64,000 nucleotides of DNA from Qipengyuania gelatinilytica (lineage in GTDB: Bacteria; Pseudomonadota; Alphaproteobacteria; Sphingomonadales; Sphingomonadaceae). Below, in pieces: positions 15,749 to 24,173 of the stretch. Location: NCBI RefSeq assembly GCF_019711315.1, contig NZ_CP081294.1, forward strand, positions 1,674,001-1,738,000, given 5' to 3'. Within the stretch, counting starts at the first letter, position 1. Every line of letters begins with the position of its first letter. The notes beneath the pieces were generated by a model, which made no database searches, was not told the origin of the DNA, and saw nothing but the letters and a program-made list of their open reading frames with translations. A program made the translations under genes and the position numbers.

Positions 15749-17551
15749 GTGCTGTCGGATATCGATTCCGCCAACAACCTTGTCGAACTTTTCCTGAAGC
15801 GTGCCGGCGAGAGGCCGGACCGCGCCTTTCTCGGCGCCAAGCGCGACGGAGAATGGCAGACGATCAGCTGGGGCGAAGCGGCGGACCAGGTCTGCCTGCT
15901 CGCCGAAAGCCTGCGCAAGCTTGGCCTGAAGCCGGGCGACAGGGTTTGCCTCGTCTCCGAGAACCGTCCCGAATGGTGCATCGCCGACCTCGCGATCATG
16001 GCCGCAGGCTGCATCACCGTGCCGGCCTATGTGACCAATACCGAGCGCGATCACATCCATATCCTCGACAATTCGGGCGCGAAGGCAGTCATCGTTTCGA
16101 CCGAAAAGCTGCTCGGCCCGCTCCACGGGGCACTGCAGGCATCGGGCATTGCCGACCATGTCATCGGGATCGAGGACCTCCACCGCCAGCAGTCGGGCAG
16201 CTTCGGCTTCCACCAGTGGGATGCCTTGGTCCAGGGCGATGCGGCTGCGGCGCGCAAGGCCGTCGACGAGCGTATCGCCGACATCGGCCGCGGCGACACC
16301 GCCTGCATCATCTACACCTCGGGCACCGGCGGCGCACCGCGCGGCGTCATGCAGCATCACGGCGCGATCCTGTGCAATATCGCGGGCGCTGCAGAAATCC
16401 TGATCGAGGATTTCGGCATCGAGGATGAAGAGCGCTTCCTCTCCTTCCTCCCGGCGAGCCACGCCTATGAACACACCGGCGGGCAGTTCCTCCCGATCAG
16501 CGTGGGCGCGCAGATCTATTATTCCGAAGGGCTCGAAAAGCTCGCCAGCAATATCGAGGAAACGCGCCCGACCATCATGGTCGTGGTCCCGCGCCTTTTC
16601 GAGGTGCTGCGCACCCGCATCATGAAGCAGGTAAGCAAGCAGGGCGGCGTCGCCGAAAAGCTGATGAACACCGCACTCGAAGTCGGCGAGCGCCGGGCCG
16701 AGGGCAAGAAGAAGTTCGGTGACGGGCTGAAGGACGCTGTCGTCGGCCGCCTGCTCAAGCCGAAGATCCGCCAGCGTTTCGGCGGGCGCATCAAGGCGAT
16801 GGTTTCGGGCGGCGCGCCGCTTAATCCCGAAGTCGGCATCTTCTTCGAAAGCATGGGTCTCACCATGCTGCAGGGCTATGGCCAGACCGAGGCCGGTCCG
16901 GTGGTCGCCTGCAACCGCCCCAAGGCGGGTATCGCCATGCATTCGGTCGGCCCGGCCATGCGTGGGGTCGAGGTGAAGATCGCCGAGGACGGCGAAATCC
17001 TCTGTCGCGGCGAGCTGGTGATGCACGGTTACTGGCAGAACCAGGCCGAGACCGATCGTACGATCAAGGACGGGTGGCTGCACACCGGCGATATCGGCCA
17101 TCTCGACGAGAAAGACCGGATCGTCATCACCGACCGCAAGAAGGACATGATCGTCAACGACAAGGGCGACAATATCGCCCCGCAAAAGGTCGAGGGCATG
17201 CTGACGCTGCAGCCCGAGATCGGCCAGGCGATGGTCGCGGGCGACAAGCGCCCCTACATCGTCGGCCTGATCGTGCCCGATGCCGAATGGGCGGTCGACT
17301 GGGCGCGCGCCAATGGCAAAAAGTTCGACCTCAAGGCATTGCAGGACGATCCCGAATTCCGCAGCGCAGTGCGCAAGGCGGTCGACCGGGTGAACAAGGA
17401 CCTCTCGGTGATCGAAAAGGTCCGCCAGTTTGCCTTCGCGGACGAGGGCTTCACCATCGAGAACGAGGAAATGACACCCTCGATGAAAATCCGCCGCCAC
17501 AAGATCAAGGAACGCTACGGCGACCGTCTCGACGGGCTCTACCGGGGCTGA
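15749..17551 (+). CDS. Long-chain acyl-CoA synthetase (AMP-forming)
   Basis: 600-residue member of the ANL/AMP-binding superfamily, activating a fatty acid with ATP and CoA at the inner face of the membrane. The phosphate-binding loop reads YTSGTGGAPRGVM, the adenine motif GYGQTEAGPVV, the hinge HTGDIGHLDEKDRIVITDRKKD, and the A10 lysine lies in MTPSMKIRRHKI. The insert between LAS...RPTIMVVVPRLFEVLRTR and GGRIKAMVSGGAPL is as in FadD15-type enzymes. The GTG at 15749 is preceded by CGAGGA at an 8-nt spacing. A cupin lipoprotein follows 2 nt after its stop. Confidence 0.9.
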   Translation: MLSDIDSANNLVELFLKRAGERPDRAFLGAKRDGEWQTISWGEAADQVCLLAESLRKLGLKPGDRVCLVSENRPEWCIADLAIMAAGCITVPAYVTNTERDHIHILDNSGAKAVIVSTEKLLGPLHGALQASGIADHVIGIEDLHRQQSGSFGFHQWDALVQGDAAAARKAVDERIADIGRGDTACIIYTSGTGGAPRGVMQHHGAILCNIAGAAEILIEDFGIEDEERFLSFLPASHAYEHTGGQFLPISVGAQIYYSEGLEKLASNIEETRPTIMVVVPRLFEVLRTRIMKQVSKQGGVAEKLMNTALEVGERRAEGKKKFGDGLKDAVVGRLLKPKIRQRFGGRIKAMVSGGAPLNPEVGIFFESMGLTMLQGYGQTEAGPVVACNRPKAGIAMHSVGPAMRGVEVKIAEDGEILCRGELVMHGYWQNQAETDRTIKDGWLHTGDIGHLDEKDRIVITDRKKDMIVNDKGDNIAPQKVEGMLTLQPEIGQAMVAGDKRPYIVGLIVPDAEWAVDWARANGKKFDLKALQDDPEFRSAVRKAVDRVNKDLSVIEKVRQFAFADEGFTIENEEMTPSMKIRRHKIKERYGDRLDGLYRG

Positions 17552-17553
17552 TC

Positions 17554-17943
17554 ATGCGCAAAAGTTCGAAAATCGCCCTGCCGTTGCTGGCGGGTACCGT
17601 TCTTGCCGCCTGCGTGACCGCCCAGGCAAAGGACGAGGCGCTACCCTCCGCGCTTGAAGCCGGCTGGATGGGGGAGCGCGTGTGCACTCTCCAGCACCAG
17701 ACCGAAACCCACCGCGTCCTGCGCTGCACCTTCCCGCCGGGTGTCGGCCATGAGCGGCACTACCACCCCGCGCACTACGGCTACGCGCTGAGCGGCGGCA
17801 CGATGCAACTCACCAGCGCCAGCGGCACGCGCACCGCTACGCTGGAAACAGGCTCGGACTATTCGAGCGATGGCACCGAGTGGCACGAGGTGGTGAATGT
17901 GGGCGAGACCACGGTGACGTATCTGATTGTGGAAGAGCTTTAG
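17554..17943 (+). CDS. Periplasmic cupin-domain lipoprotein
   Basis: 129 residues. The N-terminus RKSSKIALPLLAGTVLAAC is a lipoprotein signal with a lipobox. The rest is a single small cupin barrel: the first cupin motif is GVGHERHYHPAHYGYALSGG with likely metal-binding histidines, and the second includes DGTEWHEVVNVGETTVTYL. The ligand is unknown. It starts 2 nt after the acyl-CoA synthetase stop, so the two are probably one transcription unit. Confidence 0.8.
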   Translation: MRKSSKIALPLLAGTVLAACVTAQAKDEALPSALEAGWMGERVCTLQHQTETHRVLRCTFPPGVGHERHYHPAHYGYALSGGTMQLTSASGTRTATLETGSDYSSDGTEWHEVVNVGETTVTYLIVEEL

Positions 17944-17945
17944 AC

Positions 17946-18434
17946 TCAATCAAACCCGTTGAACTGCGAGAGTGCGCTTTCGAGCGCTTTTCGTTCGCTT
18001 GTGACCGCCAATCGGAATGCTTCTGCCTGGGCAGCAGTTTGCATTTGCTCGCGGCTGGTTGCGACCTTCTTTTTGACCGCAATCGTCCGATTGATCAGCA
18101 CCCACCCATCGCTATTCGATTTTATGGTGAAGAGGCCGTGGACCAACTCATTTCGGTCTTGCTCTCGATGTTTCCAAAGGCCCAAAAGTTTCACGAGACC
18201 CTTAGCATTTTGGTCTTCGGAGTAGTGCTTTTGTAGAGCCGTCAAGACATTGCGACTGCGAGCTGAAGCACCTTCTGCAAGAGTTGGCGCGGTAGCAGGC
18301 GAAGTATCCTGCCAGCGTTCCATGAATTTTACGATTGCTTGCTCAGCTCGGGCGAAATCGTCCAGACAACGGCCGCGCCAGTGATTTACTTCTGCTATTG
18401 AGGAAGAAGAGGACATTCTCTTTAAGTCGACCAT
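17946..18434 (-). CDS. Hypothetical helical protein with HEPN-like RX4H motif
   Basis: 162 residues (156 if the ATG at 18416 is used). Predicted all-helical by eye, no signal peptide. It contains DRNELVHGLF, an Arg-x4-His motif preceded by polar residues, which is the pattern of the catalytic motif of HEPN-domain ribonucleases and HEPN-like proteins. The base composition is visibly more AT-rich than neighbouring genes, suggesting later acquisition. It converges with the cupin gene, with 2 nt between stops. No partner antitoxin such as a MNT nucleotidyltransferase is next to it. Confidence 0.65.
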   Translation of the reverse strand: MVDLKRMSSSSSIAEVNHWRGRCLDDFARAEQAIVKFMERWQDTSPATAPTLAEGASARSRNVLTALQKHYSEDQNAKGLVKLLGLWKHREQDRNELVHGLFTIKSNSDGWVLINRTIAVKKKVATSREQMQTAAQAEAFRLAVTSERKALESALSQFNGFD

Positions 18435-18446
18435 ATCGAGGGTGTG

Positions 18447-18974
18447 TCAAGCAGCCACTTCCTCGATGAACTCCGGATAGAAGCTCGGGGCGCGGTCGGA
18501 CCAGCCGGGGGCGGTCGCGGCGGCTTCGCTCAGGCTCTGGAGGAGCATCTTGCGGCGTTCGGGGCGGATTTGCGGCAGGGCGGCGGCAGCGCAGAAGGCG
18601 CTGGGCAGCCACGGGCGCGCTTCGGCACCGAGCAGGCGTTCATACAGGAAACGGAAGGCGGAGAAGCATTCGATGCGCTCCTGCGCGAGGTCGAAGGCTG
18701 CCACGCGGGTGATCTTGCCGATGAAGTCCTCGATCGCGTCGAAGCCCGATTCGGCAGGGATTGCGCCGCGCAGGGCTTTCAGCTCCTGATAGGCGACGTA
18801 CTGGCTGCGGATCGCGGCGGTCTCGCCCTGGGTACGGCCCCAGATACGGAAGGCATCACAGCGGCTTAGCCCGATATCGAGACTGCGGCGAATGTAGCGC
18901 TGCTCGGCAGCGGTAAAGCTGGCGAACTCGCGCATTTCGGCGATCATCATCGAAGCGGCATTGGTAACGGCCAT
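18447..18974 (-). CDS. Hypothetical cytoplasmic protein
   Basis: 175 residues, unrecognised. It is alpha-helical in appearance, with TAAEQRYIRRSLDIGLSRCDAFRIWGRTQGE near the N-terminus and a C-terminal half rich in Ala/Arg. No signal peptide, membrane segment or known catalytic motif is seen. It stands alone between a convergent-side hypothetical gene (12 nt downstream) and thiSG. The ATG at 18974 is preceded by AGGGAG about 10 nt upstream, supporting the start. Confidence 0.7.
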   Translation of the reverse strand: MAVTNAASMMIAEMREFASFTAAEQRYIRRSLDIGLSRCDAFRIWGRTQGETAAIRSQYVAYQELKALRGAIPAESGFDAIEDFIGKITRVAAFDLAQERIECFSAFRFLYERLLGAEARPWLPSAFCAAAALPQIRPERRKMLLQSLSEAAATAPGWSDRAPSFYPEFIEEVAA

Positions 18975-19037
18975 GAGTCGGCACTCCCTGTTTCAAGGGA
19001 GACTCTGCGACACGATGGTTAATTTTCCGTGAGAGGG

Positions 19038-20021
19038 TTAAATCAATCCGGCGAGCGGGCTCGACGGATCGGCGTATTTGCGGCGACCCATGCGACCGGC
19101 GAGATAGGCGTCTCGCCCTGCCTCCACGGCCAGCTTCATCGCGCGGGCCATGCGGATCGGGTCCTTTGCCTCGGCGATAGCGGTGTTCATCAGCACGCCG
19201 TCACAGCCCAGTTCCATGGCCACGGCTGCATCGGAAGCCGTGCCGACACCCGCATCGACCAGCACAGGCACATTAGCGCCCTCGACAATCAGGCGGATCG
19301 TGACCTGGTTCTGGATGCCGAGGCCCGAACCGATGGGAGCGCCCAGAGGCATGATCGCAACCGCGCCCGCTTCCTCGAGTTGCTTCGCGGCAATCGGATC
19401 GTCGACGCAATAGACCATGGGCAAGAAGCCTTCCTTGGCCAATACCTCTGTTGCTTTGAGCGTTTCGCGCATGTCGGGGTAGAGCGTCTTCGCCTCGCCC
19501 AGAACCTCGAGCTTCACGAGGTCCCAGCCGCCGGCCTCGCGCGCAAGGCGCAGGGTGCGGATGGCATCGCCCGCGGTGAAACAACCCGCGGTGTTCGGCA
19601 GGTATGTGGTCTTCGTGGGATCGATGAAGTCGGTCAGCATCGGAGCCTTGGGATCGCTGACATTCACGCGGCGGACGGCCACGGTCACGATCTCCGCGCC
19701 GCTTGCCTCAAGCGCTGAAGCGTTCTGTTCGAAGTCCTTGTACTTGCCAGTCCCGACGATCAGGCGCGATGTGAAGGTCCGGCCCGCCACGGTCCAGCTG
19801 TCATCGCCCGCGCTATCGCCCTGGCCACCGCCCACGAAATGCACGATTTCGAGAGCGTCGCCTTCGGAAAGCGTGTGGCTCGCTAGTTCGCTGCGCGGGG
19901 CGATCGTACCATTGTGTTCGACCGCGACCTTTGCAGGGTCGAGATCGAGCTCGCGCACGAGGTCGGCGATGGTGGAGGCGGCGGTGCGGCGGCTTTCGCC
20001 ATTGACGGTCAGGGCAATCAT
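19038..20021 (-). CDS. thiG: ThiS-ThiG fusion: sulfur carrier plus thiazole synthase
   Basis: 327 residues. Residues 1-68 are a ThiS ubiquitin-like sulfur carrier ([10 protein letters not shown] ... [11 protein letters not shown]); residues from about 76 on are a full thiazole synthase ThiG ([23 protein letters not shown] with the Schiff-base lysine, [26 protein letters not shown]). ThiG makes the thiazole phosphate of thiamine from DXP, dehydroglycine and ThiS thiocarboxylate. The fusion leaves the ThiS Gly-Gly inside the chain, so processing or another terminus must be explained. An in-frame GTG 12 nt upstream is an alternative start. Confidence 0.93.
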   Translation of the reverse strand: MIALTVNGESRRTAASTIADLVRELDLDPAKVAVEHNGTIAPRSELASHTLSEGDALEIVHFVGGGQGDSAGDDSWTVAGRTFTSRLIVGTGKYKDFEQNASALEASGAEIVTVAVRRVNVSDPKAPMLTDFIDPTKTTYLPNTAGCFTAGDAIRTLRLAREAGGWDLVKLEVLGEAKTLYPDMRETLKATEVLAKEGFLPMVYCVDDPIAAKQLEEAGAVAIMPLGAPIGSGLGIQNQVTIRLIVEGANVPVLVDAGVGTASDAAVAMELGCDGVLMNTAIAEAKDPIRMARAMKLAVEAGRDAYLAGRMGRRKYADPSSPLAGLI

Positions 20022-20033
20022 AGCCCCCGCCAC

Positions 20034-20438
20034 TTAGTCTCCGCAGCGCTCCTTGCAAGCGGCGGAATGGCAATGACGCAGATTGAGGATGTGGCCGAGC
20101 GATACCAGCGCGACGCCGATGATCGTCAGAACCGCTTCCTTGAAGCCATGCGGGACTGCCAGCGCGGCGCCCATGAAGGTGAGGCCGGTCATGGCGATGA
20201 CGAAGGGTGCAGCCATGCGGTGACGCAGTGCGCCCCAACCGATCGCCACGGCAGCGACGAGAGTCGCAGCGGCAAGGCCCCAGCGATGGATTTCGGGCGC
20301 GAGGAAAAACTCGCCGCCGATCCCGAGGCCGGACACAAGAACGATACTGGCGAGGCAATGCAGCGCACACAGGCCGGACAGGCCGATGCCGATGCGGTCC
20401 AGCCGCTGTCGAATCGGGTTTATGGCGCGTTGCAGCAT
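20034..20438 (-). CDS. MerC-domain inner-membrane protein
   Basis: 134 residues with about four hydrophobic segments and the MerC hallmark GLSGLCALHCLASIVLVSG near residues 20-38, whose Cys pair is typical of metal-binding MerC-like proteins. The C-terminus ends in a His/Cys-rich tail (LRHCHSAACKERCGD). MerC proteins move mercuric or other soft metal ions; in sphingomonads they are commonly linked to metal homeostasis, but substrate here is not known. Its stop is followed 12 nt later by thiSG. A palindrome overlaps its predicted promoter. Confidence 0.85.
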   Translation of the reverse strand: MLQRAINPIRQRLDRIGIGLSGLCALHCLASIVLVSGLGIGGEFFLAPEIHRWGLAAATLVAAVAIGWGALRHRMAAPFVIAMTGLTFMGAALAVPHGFKEAVLTIIGVALVSLGHILNLRHCHSAACKERCGD

Positions 20439-20445
20439 GTCACGC

Positions 20446-20474
20446 TAGATATGTGATAGTATCACCTGTTACAA
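20446..20474 (-). promoter_or_regulatory. merC promoter with operator-like palindrome
   Basis: On the minus strand TTGTAA (20469-20474) and TATCTA (20446-20451) are spaced by exactly 17 nt. The spacer carries a perfect 13-bp palindrome, GTGATAGTATCAC (20453-20465). The start codon is 8 nt after the -10, so the mRNA would be nearly leaderless. A repressor bound here would block polymerase; a Fur/Zur-family metal sensor is a reasonable but unproven candidate. Confidence 0.5.
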
Positions 20475-20579
20475 GAGACAGTTGCAATACCAGACGCATT
20501 TCGTCGCTTGCTGTGGCCGTTATGTCGATTGTGCCATTTGCACTTGCGAAATCATTGCAGGGCGGCACATAGGCGCCCC

Positions 20580-21602
20580 ATGACCAAGACCGCTGTCCGC
20601 GCCCGGCCTGCCTTGCTGGCCAACTGGCTCTTCCTCGTCGCTTGCATGGTGATCGTGATCGTCACCGTCGGCGGGATTACGCGCCTTACGGAAAGCGGGC
20701 TTTCCATCACCGAATGGAAACCCGTCCTGGGCGCCCTGCCCCCCCTGTCGCAAGCCGACTGGCAGGCCGAGTTCGAGCTCTACAAGAAAATTCCCGAGTA
20801 TATAGAGATCAACGGGCCAGCAGGCATGGACCTCGAGGCGTTCAAGACGATCTACTGGTGGGAGTGGATCCACCGCCAGCTCGGCCGGCTGATCGGCCTC
20901 GCGCTGGCCGTGCCGCTGGCGATCTTCGCGATCCGCAAGATGATCCCGCAAGGCTATTTCTGGCGCCTCTTCGCGCTGGTGGCACTGGTCGCCCTGCAGG
21001 GTAGCTTCGGCTGGTGGATGGTCGCTTCGGGCCTCGAGACACGTACCGACGTCAGCCATTTCCGCCTCGCTATCCACCTTTGCACCGCCCTGATCCTGCT
21101 GGGCGGCCTGATCTGGACCGCACTTGATCTGCGCGCACTGGCGAAGGGGAACGAGCGCCCTGCGCGCATGACTGCCATAGCCGGCTGGACCGGGGTGATC
21201 CTCTTCGTGCAGCTCCTCCTCGGCGCATGGGTTGCCGGGCTCAATGCAGGTCTCGCCTCTGACAGCTGGCCGCTCATGCAGGGCAGGCTGGTGCCCGAAG
21301 TCGACATGTCGCAAGGCTTCTTCTGGGCAGCGACACATGATCCTTTCCTGATCCACTGGATGCACCGCTGGTGGGCCTGGGTTGCGGTTGGCGCCCTGAT
21401 CCTGATGGCGCGCAGGGTGAAGCGGGTAAACCGTCCCGCCTCGATCGCGATCTATAGCGCCTTCGGCATCCAGATCCTGCTGGGCATCGCCACGGTCATG
21501 ACCGGCGTCGAATTCCACCTCGCAGTGCTTCACCAGCTCGTCGGCGCGCTGCTTGTCGCGGCCTATGCATGGGGCGCGCACACGCTCGGCAGGACCGCTT
21601 GA
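20580..21602 (+). CDS. ctaA: Heme A synthase (COX15/CtaA)
   Basis: 340 residues with about eight membrane helices. It oxidises the C8 methyl of heme O to make heme A for aa3-type cytochrome oxidase. Family motifs: VGGITRLTESGLSITEWKPV in the first loop, EFELYKKIPEY, IYWWEWIHRQLGRLIG with a haem-ligand histidine, DVSHFRLAIHL, the WVAGLNAGLASDSWPLMQG segment and VLHQLVGALLV near the C-terminus. The ATG at 20580 is chosen since upstream frame sequence has no membrane character. cutA overlaps its stop. Confidence 0.95.
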   Translation: MTKTAVRARPALLANWLFLVACMVIVIVTVGGITRLTESGLSITEWKPVLGALPPLSQADWQAEFELYKKIPEYIEINGPAGMDLEAFKTIYWWEWIHRQLGRLIGLALAVPLAIFAIRKMIPQGYFWRLFALVALVALQGSFGWWMVASGLETRTDVSHFRLAIHLCTALILLGGLIWTALDLRALAKGNERPARMTAIAGWTGVILFVQLLLGAWVAGLNAGLASDSWPLMQGRLVPEVDMSQGFFWAATHDPFLIHWMHRWWAWVAVGALILMARRVKRVNRPASIAIYSAFGIQILLGIATVMTGVEFHLAVLHQLVGALLVAAYAWGAHTLGRTA

Positions 21603-21928
21603 GCGCGCTGATCTACTGTCCTTTTCCCGACCGGGAGACGGCACTCGCTGTCGGCGGGCAGCTGGTCGACGAAAAGCTGGTCGCCTGCATCAATGTGGGC
21701 GGATCGATCTCGGCAATCTTTGCCTGGAACGCAGAGAAGGGCGAGGGCGAGGAAGTCGCCGCCCTGCTCAAGACAGATGCCGGTCTGCTCGATGCCGCCA
21801 TAGAGCGGCTTGATTGCCTGCACCCTTATGATACCCCAGCCATATTGGGTTGGCCCTGTCACGCAAGCGCCGGAACGCAAGAGTGGCTGGCAGGGCTCAG
21901 CGATGGGGGAAAGAGTGACAGGTCTTAG
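21599..21928 (+). CDS. cutA: CutA divalent-cation tolerance protein
   Basis: 109 residues from a TTG at 21599 that overlaps the ctaA stop (TTGA). The order SALIYCPFPDRETALAVGGQLVDEKLVACIN is the CutA beta-alpha-beta opening, followed by IFAWNAEKGEGEEVAALLKT and LHPYDTPAI. CutA forms cytoplasmic trimers and is linked to copper/divalent metal tolerance; its molecular role is still debated. The overlap with ctaA suggests co-translation, and its own 3' end overlaps the next gene by 26 nt. Confidence 0.9.
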   Translation: MSALIYCPFPDRETALAVGGQLVDEKLVACINVGGSISAIFAWNAEKGEGEEVAALLKTDAGLLDAAIERLDCLHPYDTPAILGWPCHASAGTQEWLAGLSDGGKSDRS

Positions 21929-22631
21929 TCGCAGACATGTTCTGAATTCAATCGGCTGGGGACTGGCGTTGCCCGCCCTGGCCTTTCCGGCAAGCCTTTC
22001 GGCAAGGGCAGAGTCGGTGACCTTCCCGACCGGCAGGTTTCGCCTGCGCCGGACACTTGAACGCGGTCTCGGCGATGGCAAGGCCGTGATCGTCACCCGC
22101 GAATGGGACTGCCGCTTCGTCAGGCTATCGACTGGCGCGAGGATCGACGGACAGCAAGTCGCAGTCTCCGTGGAAGCACCGCCTTCGCTCGCAGCTCTGG
22201 CCGATATCGAGCGCAAGAGGGAAGTCGAAGGCCTTTTCCCGATGCAGCTCGACCGGTCGGGCGCGATCGTCGGCTGGTCAGACAAGGATGCCAGCATTGC
22301 GCAGGCGGTCGCGCAGGCTTCACGGGAAATCGACCGTAAGGCGACGGAGCAGGCCGCCCAGGCAGACGTGAAGCGTTACCTGGCCGAGCTTGGGAAGACC
22401 GCGGCATCGCTGGTCAGCCAGGTTCCACGCGATCTCTTCTTTCCTGCACCCGGAAAGCGCAGCGAAAGCCGCAAGCTGGCGTTGCCCGGCGGCGGGAGCG
22501 GCACTTACGAGGTGACGATCAGCGCATCGGCCCGCACCAGCGACGGGCTGCTGGCGCAGAGCGAGCGGCGCATCGTGACGCGCATCGCGGACAGCACACG
22601 CGTGTCGCGGGAGACATGGAGCGTGGCCTGA
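21903..22631 (+). CDS. Exported protein with twin-arginine-like signal, unknown
   Basis: 242 residues from ATG 21903, overlapping cutA by 26 nt. The N-terminus (SRRHVLNSIGWGLALPALAFPASLSARA) carries consecutive arginines, a hydrophobic core and an Ala-x-Ala cleavage site, fitting a Tat or Sec signal. The mature region has a beta-rich first half (RFRLRRTLERGLGDGKAVIVTREW) and a helical middle (Ala/Gln/Lys-rich), ending with SGTYEVTISASA. No family is recognised. It is the last gene before the ribosomal-protein operon. Confidence 0.75.
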   Translation: MGERVTGLSRRHVLNSIGWGLALPALAFPASLSARAESVTFPTGRFRLRRTLERGLGDGKAVIVTREWDCRFVRLSTGARIDGQQVAVSVEAPPSLAALADIERKREVEGLFPMQLDRSGAIVGWSDKDASIAQAVAQASREIDRKATEQAAQADVKRYLAELGKTAASLVSQVPRDLFFPAPGKRSESRKLALPGGGSGTYEVTISASARTSDGLLAQSERRIVTRIADSTRVSRETWSVA

Positions 22632-22719
22632 TCCTGGTTGGGAGTATTATTTTACCCCACGCAGGACCCGCGGAATTGCTTGACGAATCGCACATACACC
22701 GCCATTTGGCGCCCGCTTA

Positions 22720-22741
22720 GCGGCTCCGCATGCGGGGCCGC
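22720..22741 (+). promoter_or_regulatory. Hairpin in rplM leader
   Basis: GCGGCTCC and GGGGCCGC form an 8-bp stem (one G-U pair) around GCATGC. It lies 57 nt before the rplM ATG in a 167-nt gap that also has a TTGACG -35-like element at 22680-22685 but no good -10. E. coli L13 represses its own mRNA leader; whether this hairpin plays that part is inference. Nothing else is seen in the gap. Confidence 0.35.
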
Positions 22742-22798
22742 GCAATCGTTTAGCGCCACAAGCACGGCGCGATAACTCGAGCAAACGGACATCAAGCC

Positions 22799-23278
22799 AT
22801 GAAGGCTCTCACGAAAGTGACCCAGTCGGCAAAGCCGGCAGAGGTCGAAAAGGACTGGCACATCATCGACGCGGAAAACCTCGTCGTCGGCCGTCTCGCG
22901 GCAATCGTCGCCAACATCCTGCGCGGCAAGCACAAGCCGAGCTACACCCCGCATGTCGATTGCGGCGATCACGTCATCATCATCAATGCCGACAAGGTGA
23001 AGTTCACCGGCAAGAAGATGGACGACAAGATCTATTACAAGCACACCGGCCACCCGGGCGGCATCAAGGAAACCACCCCTGCCAAGGTGCTGGGCGGTCG
23101 TTTCCCCGAGCGCGTCCTTGAGAAGGCCGTGCAGCGCATGATTCCGCGCGGTCCGCTTGGCCGTGCGCAGATGAAGGCGCTCCACCTCTACAACGGCACC
23201 GAGCATCCGCATGAGGGCCAGAAGCCCAAGACGCTCGACGTCGCTTCGATGAACCGCAAGAACAAGGCTGTTGCATAA
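22799..23278 (+). CDS. rplM: 50S ribosomal protein L13
   Basis: 159-residue L13, an early-assembly protein of the large ribosomal subunit. Conserved parts: [74 protein letters not shown] and the C-terminal [13 protein letters not shown]. Length is slightly above the bacterial norm (about 142) because of N- and C-terminal extensions usual in alphaproteobacteria. It forms the standard rplM-rpsI pair, with the stop TAA overlapping the next ATG (TAATG). Confidence 0.98.
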   Translation: MKALTKVTQSAKPAEVEKDWHIIDAENLVVGRLAAIVANILRGKHKPSYTPHVDCGDHVIIINADKVKFTGKKMDDKIYYKHTGHPGGIKETTPAKVLGGRFPERVLEKAVQRMIPRGPLGRAQMKALHLYNGTEHPHEGQKPKTLDVASMNRKNKAVA

Positions 23279-23802
23279 TGGCTGACGAAACCAAGAACGA
23301 AACCGTCTCGGATCTCGCCGATCTGAAGGACATCGCTGCAGACGCGCCCCAGGGCGACGCGGCAGACATCGCAGCCAAGGCCGACGTTCCCCTGCGCGAG
23401 CAGGAACTCGACGCACAGGGCCGCGCCTATGCAACCGGTCGTCGTAAGGACGCTACCGCTCGCGTGTGGCTCGTTCCCGGCAGCGGCAAGATCATCGTCA
23501 ACGGCAAGGACCAGGAAGTTTACTTCGCACGTCCGACCCTGCGTCTCGTGATCGACCAGCCGTTCGCCATCACCGAGCGCCAGGGCCAGTACGACGTTGT
23601 CGCCACCGTTCGCGGCGGCGGGCTCTCGGGCCAGGCCGGTGCGGTCAAGCACGGCATCAGCCAGGCACTGACCAAGTACGAGCCTGCGCTGCGTTCGACG
23701 GTCAAGGCCGCCGGCTTCCTGACCCGCGACAGCCGCGTGGTCGAGCGTAAGAAGTACGGCCGCGCCAAGGCACGTCGTAGCTTCCAGTTCTCGAAGCGTT
23801 AA
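23278..23802 (+). CDS. rpsI: 30S ribosomal protein S9
   Basis: 174-residue S9. The core begins at [20 protein letters not shown] and ends with the universal basic C-terminus [11 protein letters not shown] that reaches the ribosomal P site. A ~50-residue acidic, Ala/Asp-rich N-terminal extension precedes the core; such extensions are known in alphaproteobacterial S9. Start ATG overlaps the rplM stop by one base. An intrinsic terminator follows 36 nt downstream. Confidence 0.98.
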   Translation: MADETKNETVSDLADLKDIAADAPQGDAADIAAKADVPLREQELDAQGRAYATGRRKDATARVWLVPGSGKIIVNGKDQEVYFARPTLRLVIDQPFAITERQGQYDVVATVRGGGLSGQAGAVKHGISQALTKYEPALRSTVKAAGFLTRDSRVVERKKYGRAKARRSFQFSKR

Positions 23803-23838
23803 TTCGCCTCGACACCGATCTTACCGATCACCGAGGAA

Positions 23839-23871
23839 GGGCGGCCCCGCAAGGAGCCGCCCTTTTCTTTT
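23839..23871 (+). terminator. Intrinsic terminator of rplM-rpsI
   Basis: GGGCGGC (23839-23845) and GCCGCCC (23856-23862) with a 10-nt loop, followed by TTTTCTTTT. It lies 36 nt after the rpsI stop. Confidence 0.9.
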
Positions 23872-23905
23872 GCCGTGCCGGTTTTCGGTTGCGACCCCGA
23901 AGGGC

Positions 23906-24106
23906 TCAGCGCTGCATCGCCATGATGCCCCATGCCACCGCGGTCCCGGCAAGGAACAGCGGCCAGCTCCACCACATCTCGTACTGGTAGACTTCGGTGC
24001 GCGTGATGTGCAGGTGCCCCCCGCTGGTTCCCTGGCTACCTACAACCAGGGCCACCACGTAGCTGAGGATCCCGCCCAGCGGCACGGCCTTGAAGAGTTC
24101 GATCAC
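23906..24106 (-). CDS. Small membrane protein, unknown
   Basis: 66 residues with two hydrophobic segments: about 7-23 (VPLGGILSYVVALVVGS) and 45-62 (WSWPLFLAGTAVAWGIM), separated by a short polar loop containing histidines. Both termini are short. No family is recognised. The gene stands on its own between the rpsI terminator and the phosphoesterase gene; the two-helix pattern and a clean reading frame are the main support. Confidence 0.55.
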   Translation of the reverse strand: MIELFKAVPLGGILSYVVALVVGSQGTSGGHLHITRTEVYQYEMWWSWPLFLAGTAVAWGIMAMQR

Positions 24107-24173
24107 CCGTCATCCTCCTATGGCTCGCGCGAAATGTCGTCCATCGGGGTTGAGATTCGGCTGACGGCTCTGG

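Noticed and set aside
13864..16017. 717-codon frame antisense to ggt
   Set aside because: Composition typical of a GC-rich shadow; no recognisable motif, and the opposite strand encodes full-length gamma-glutamyltransferase.
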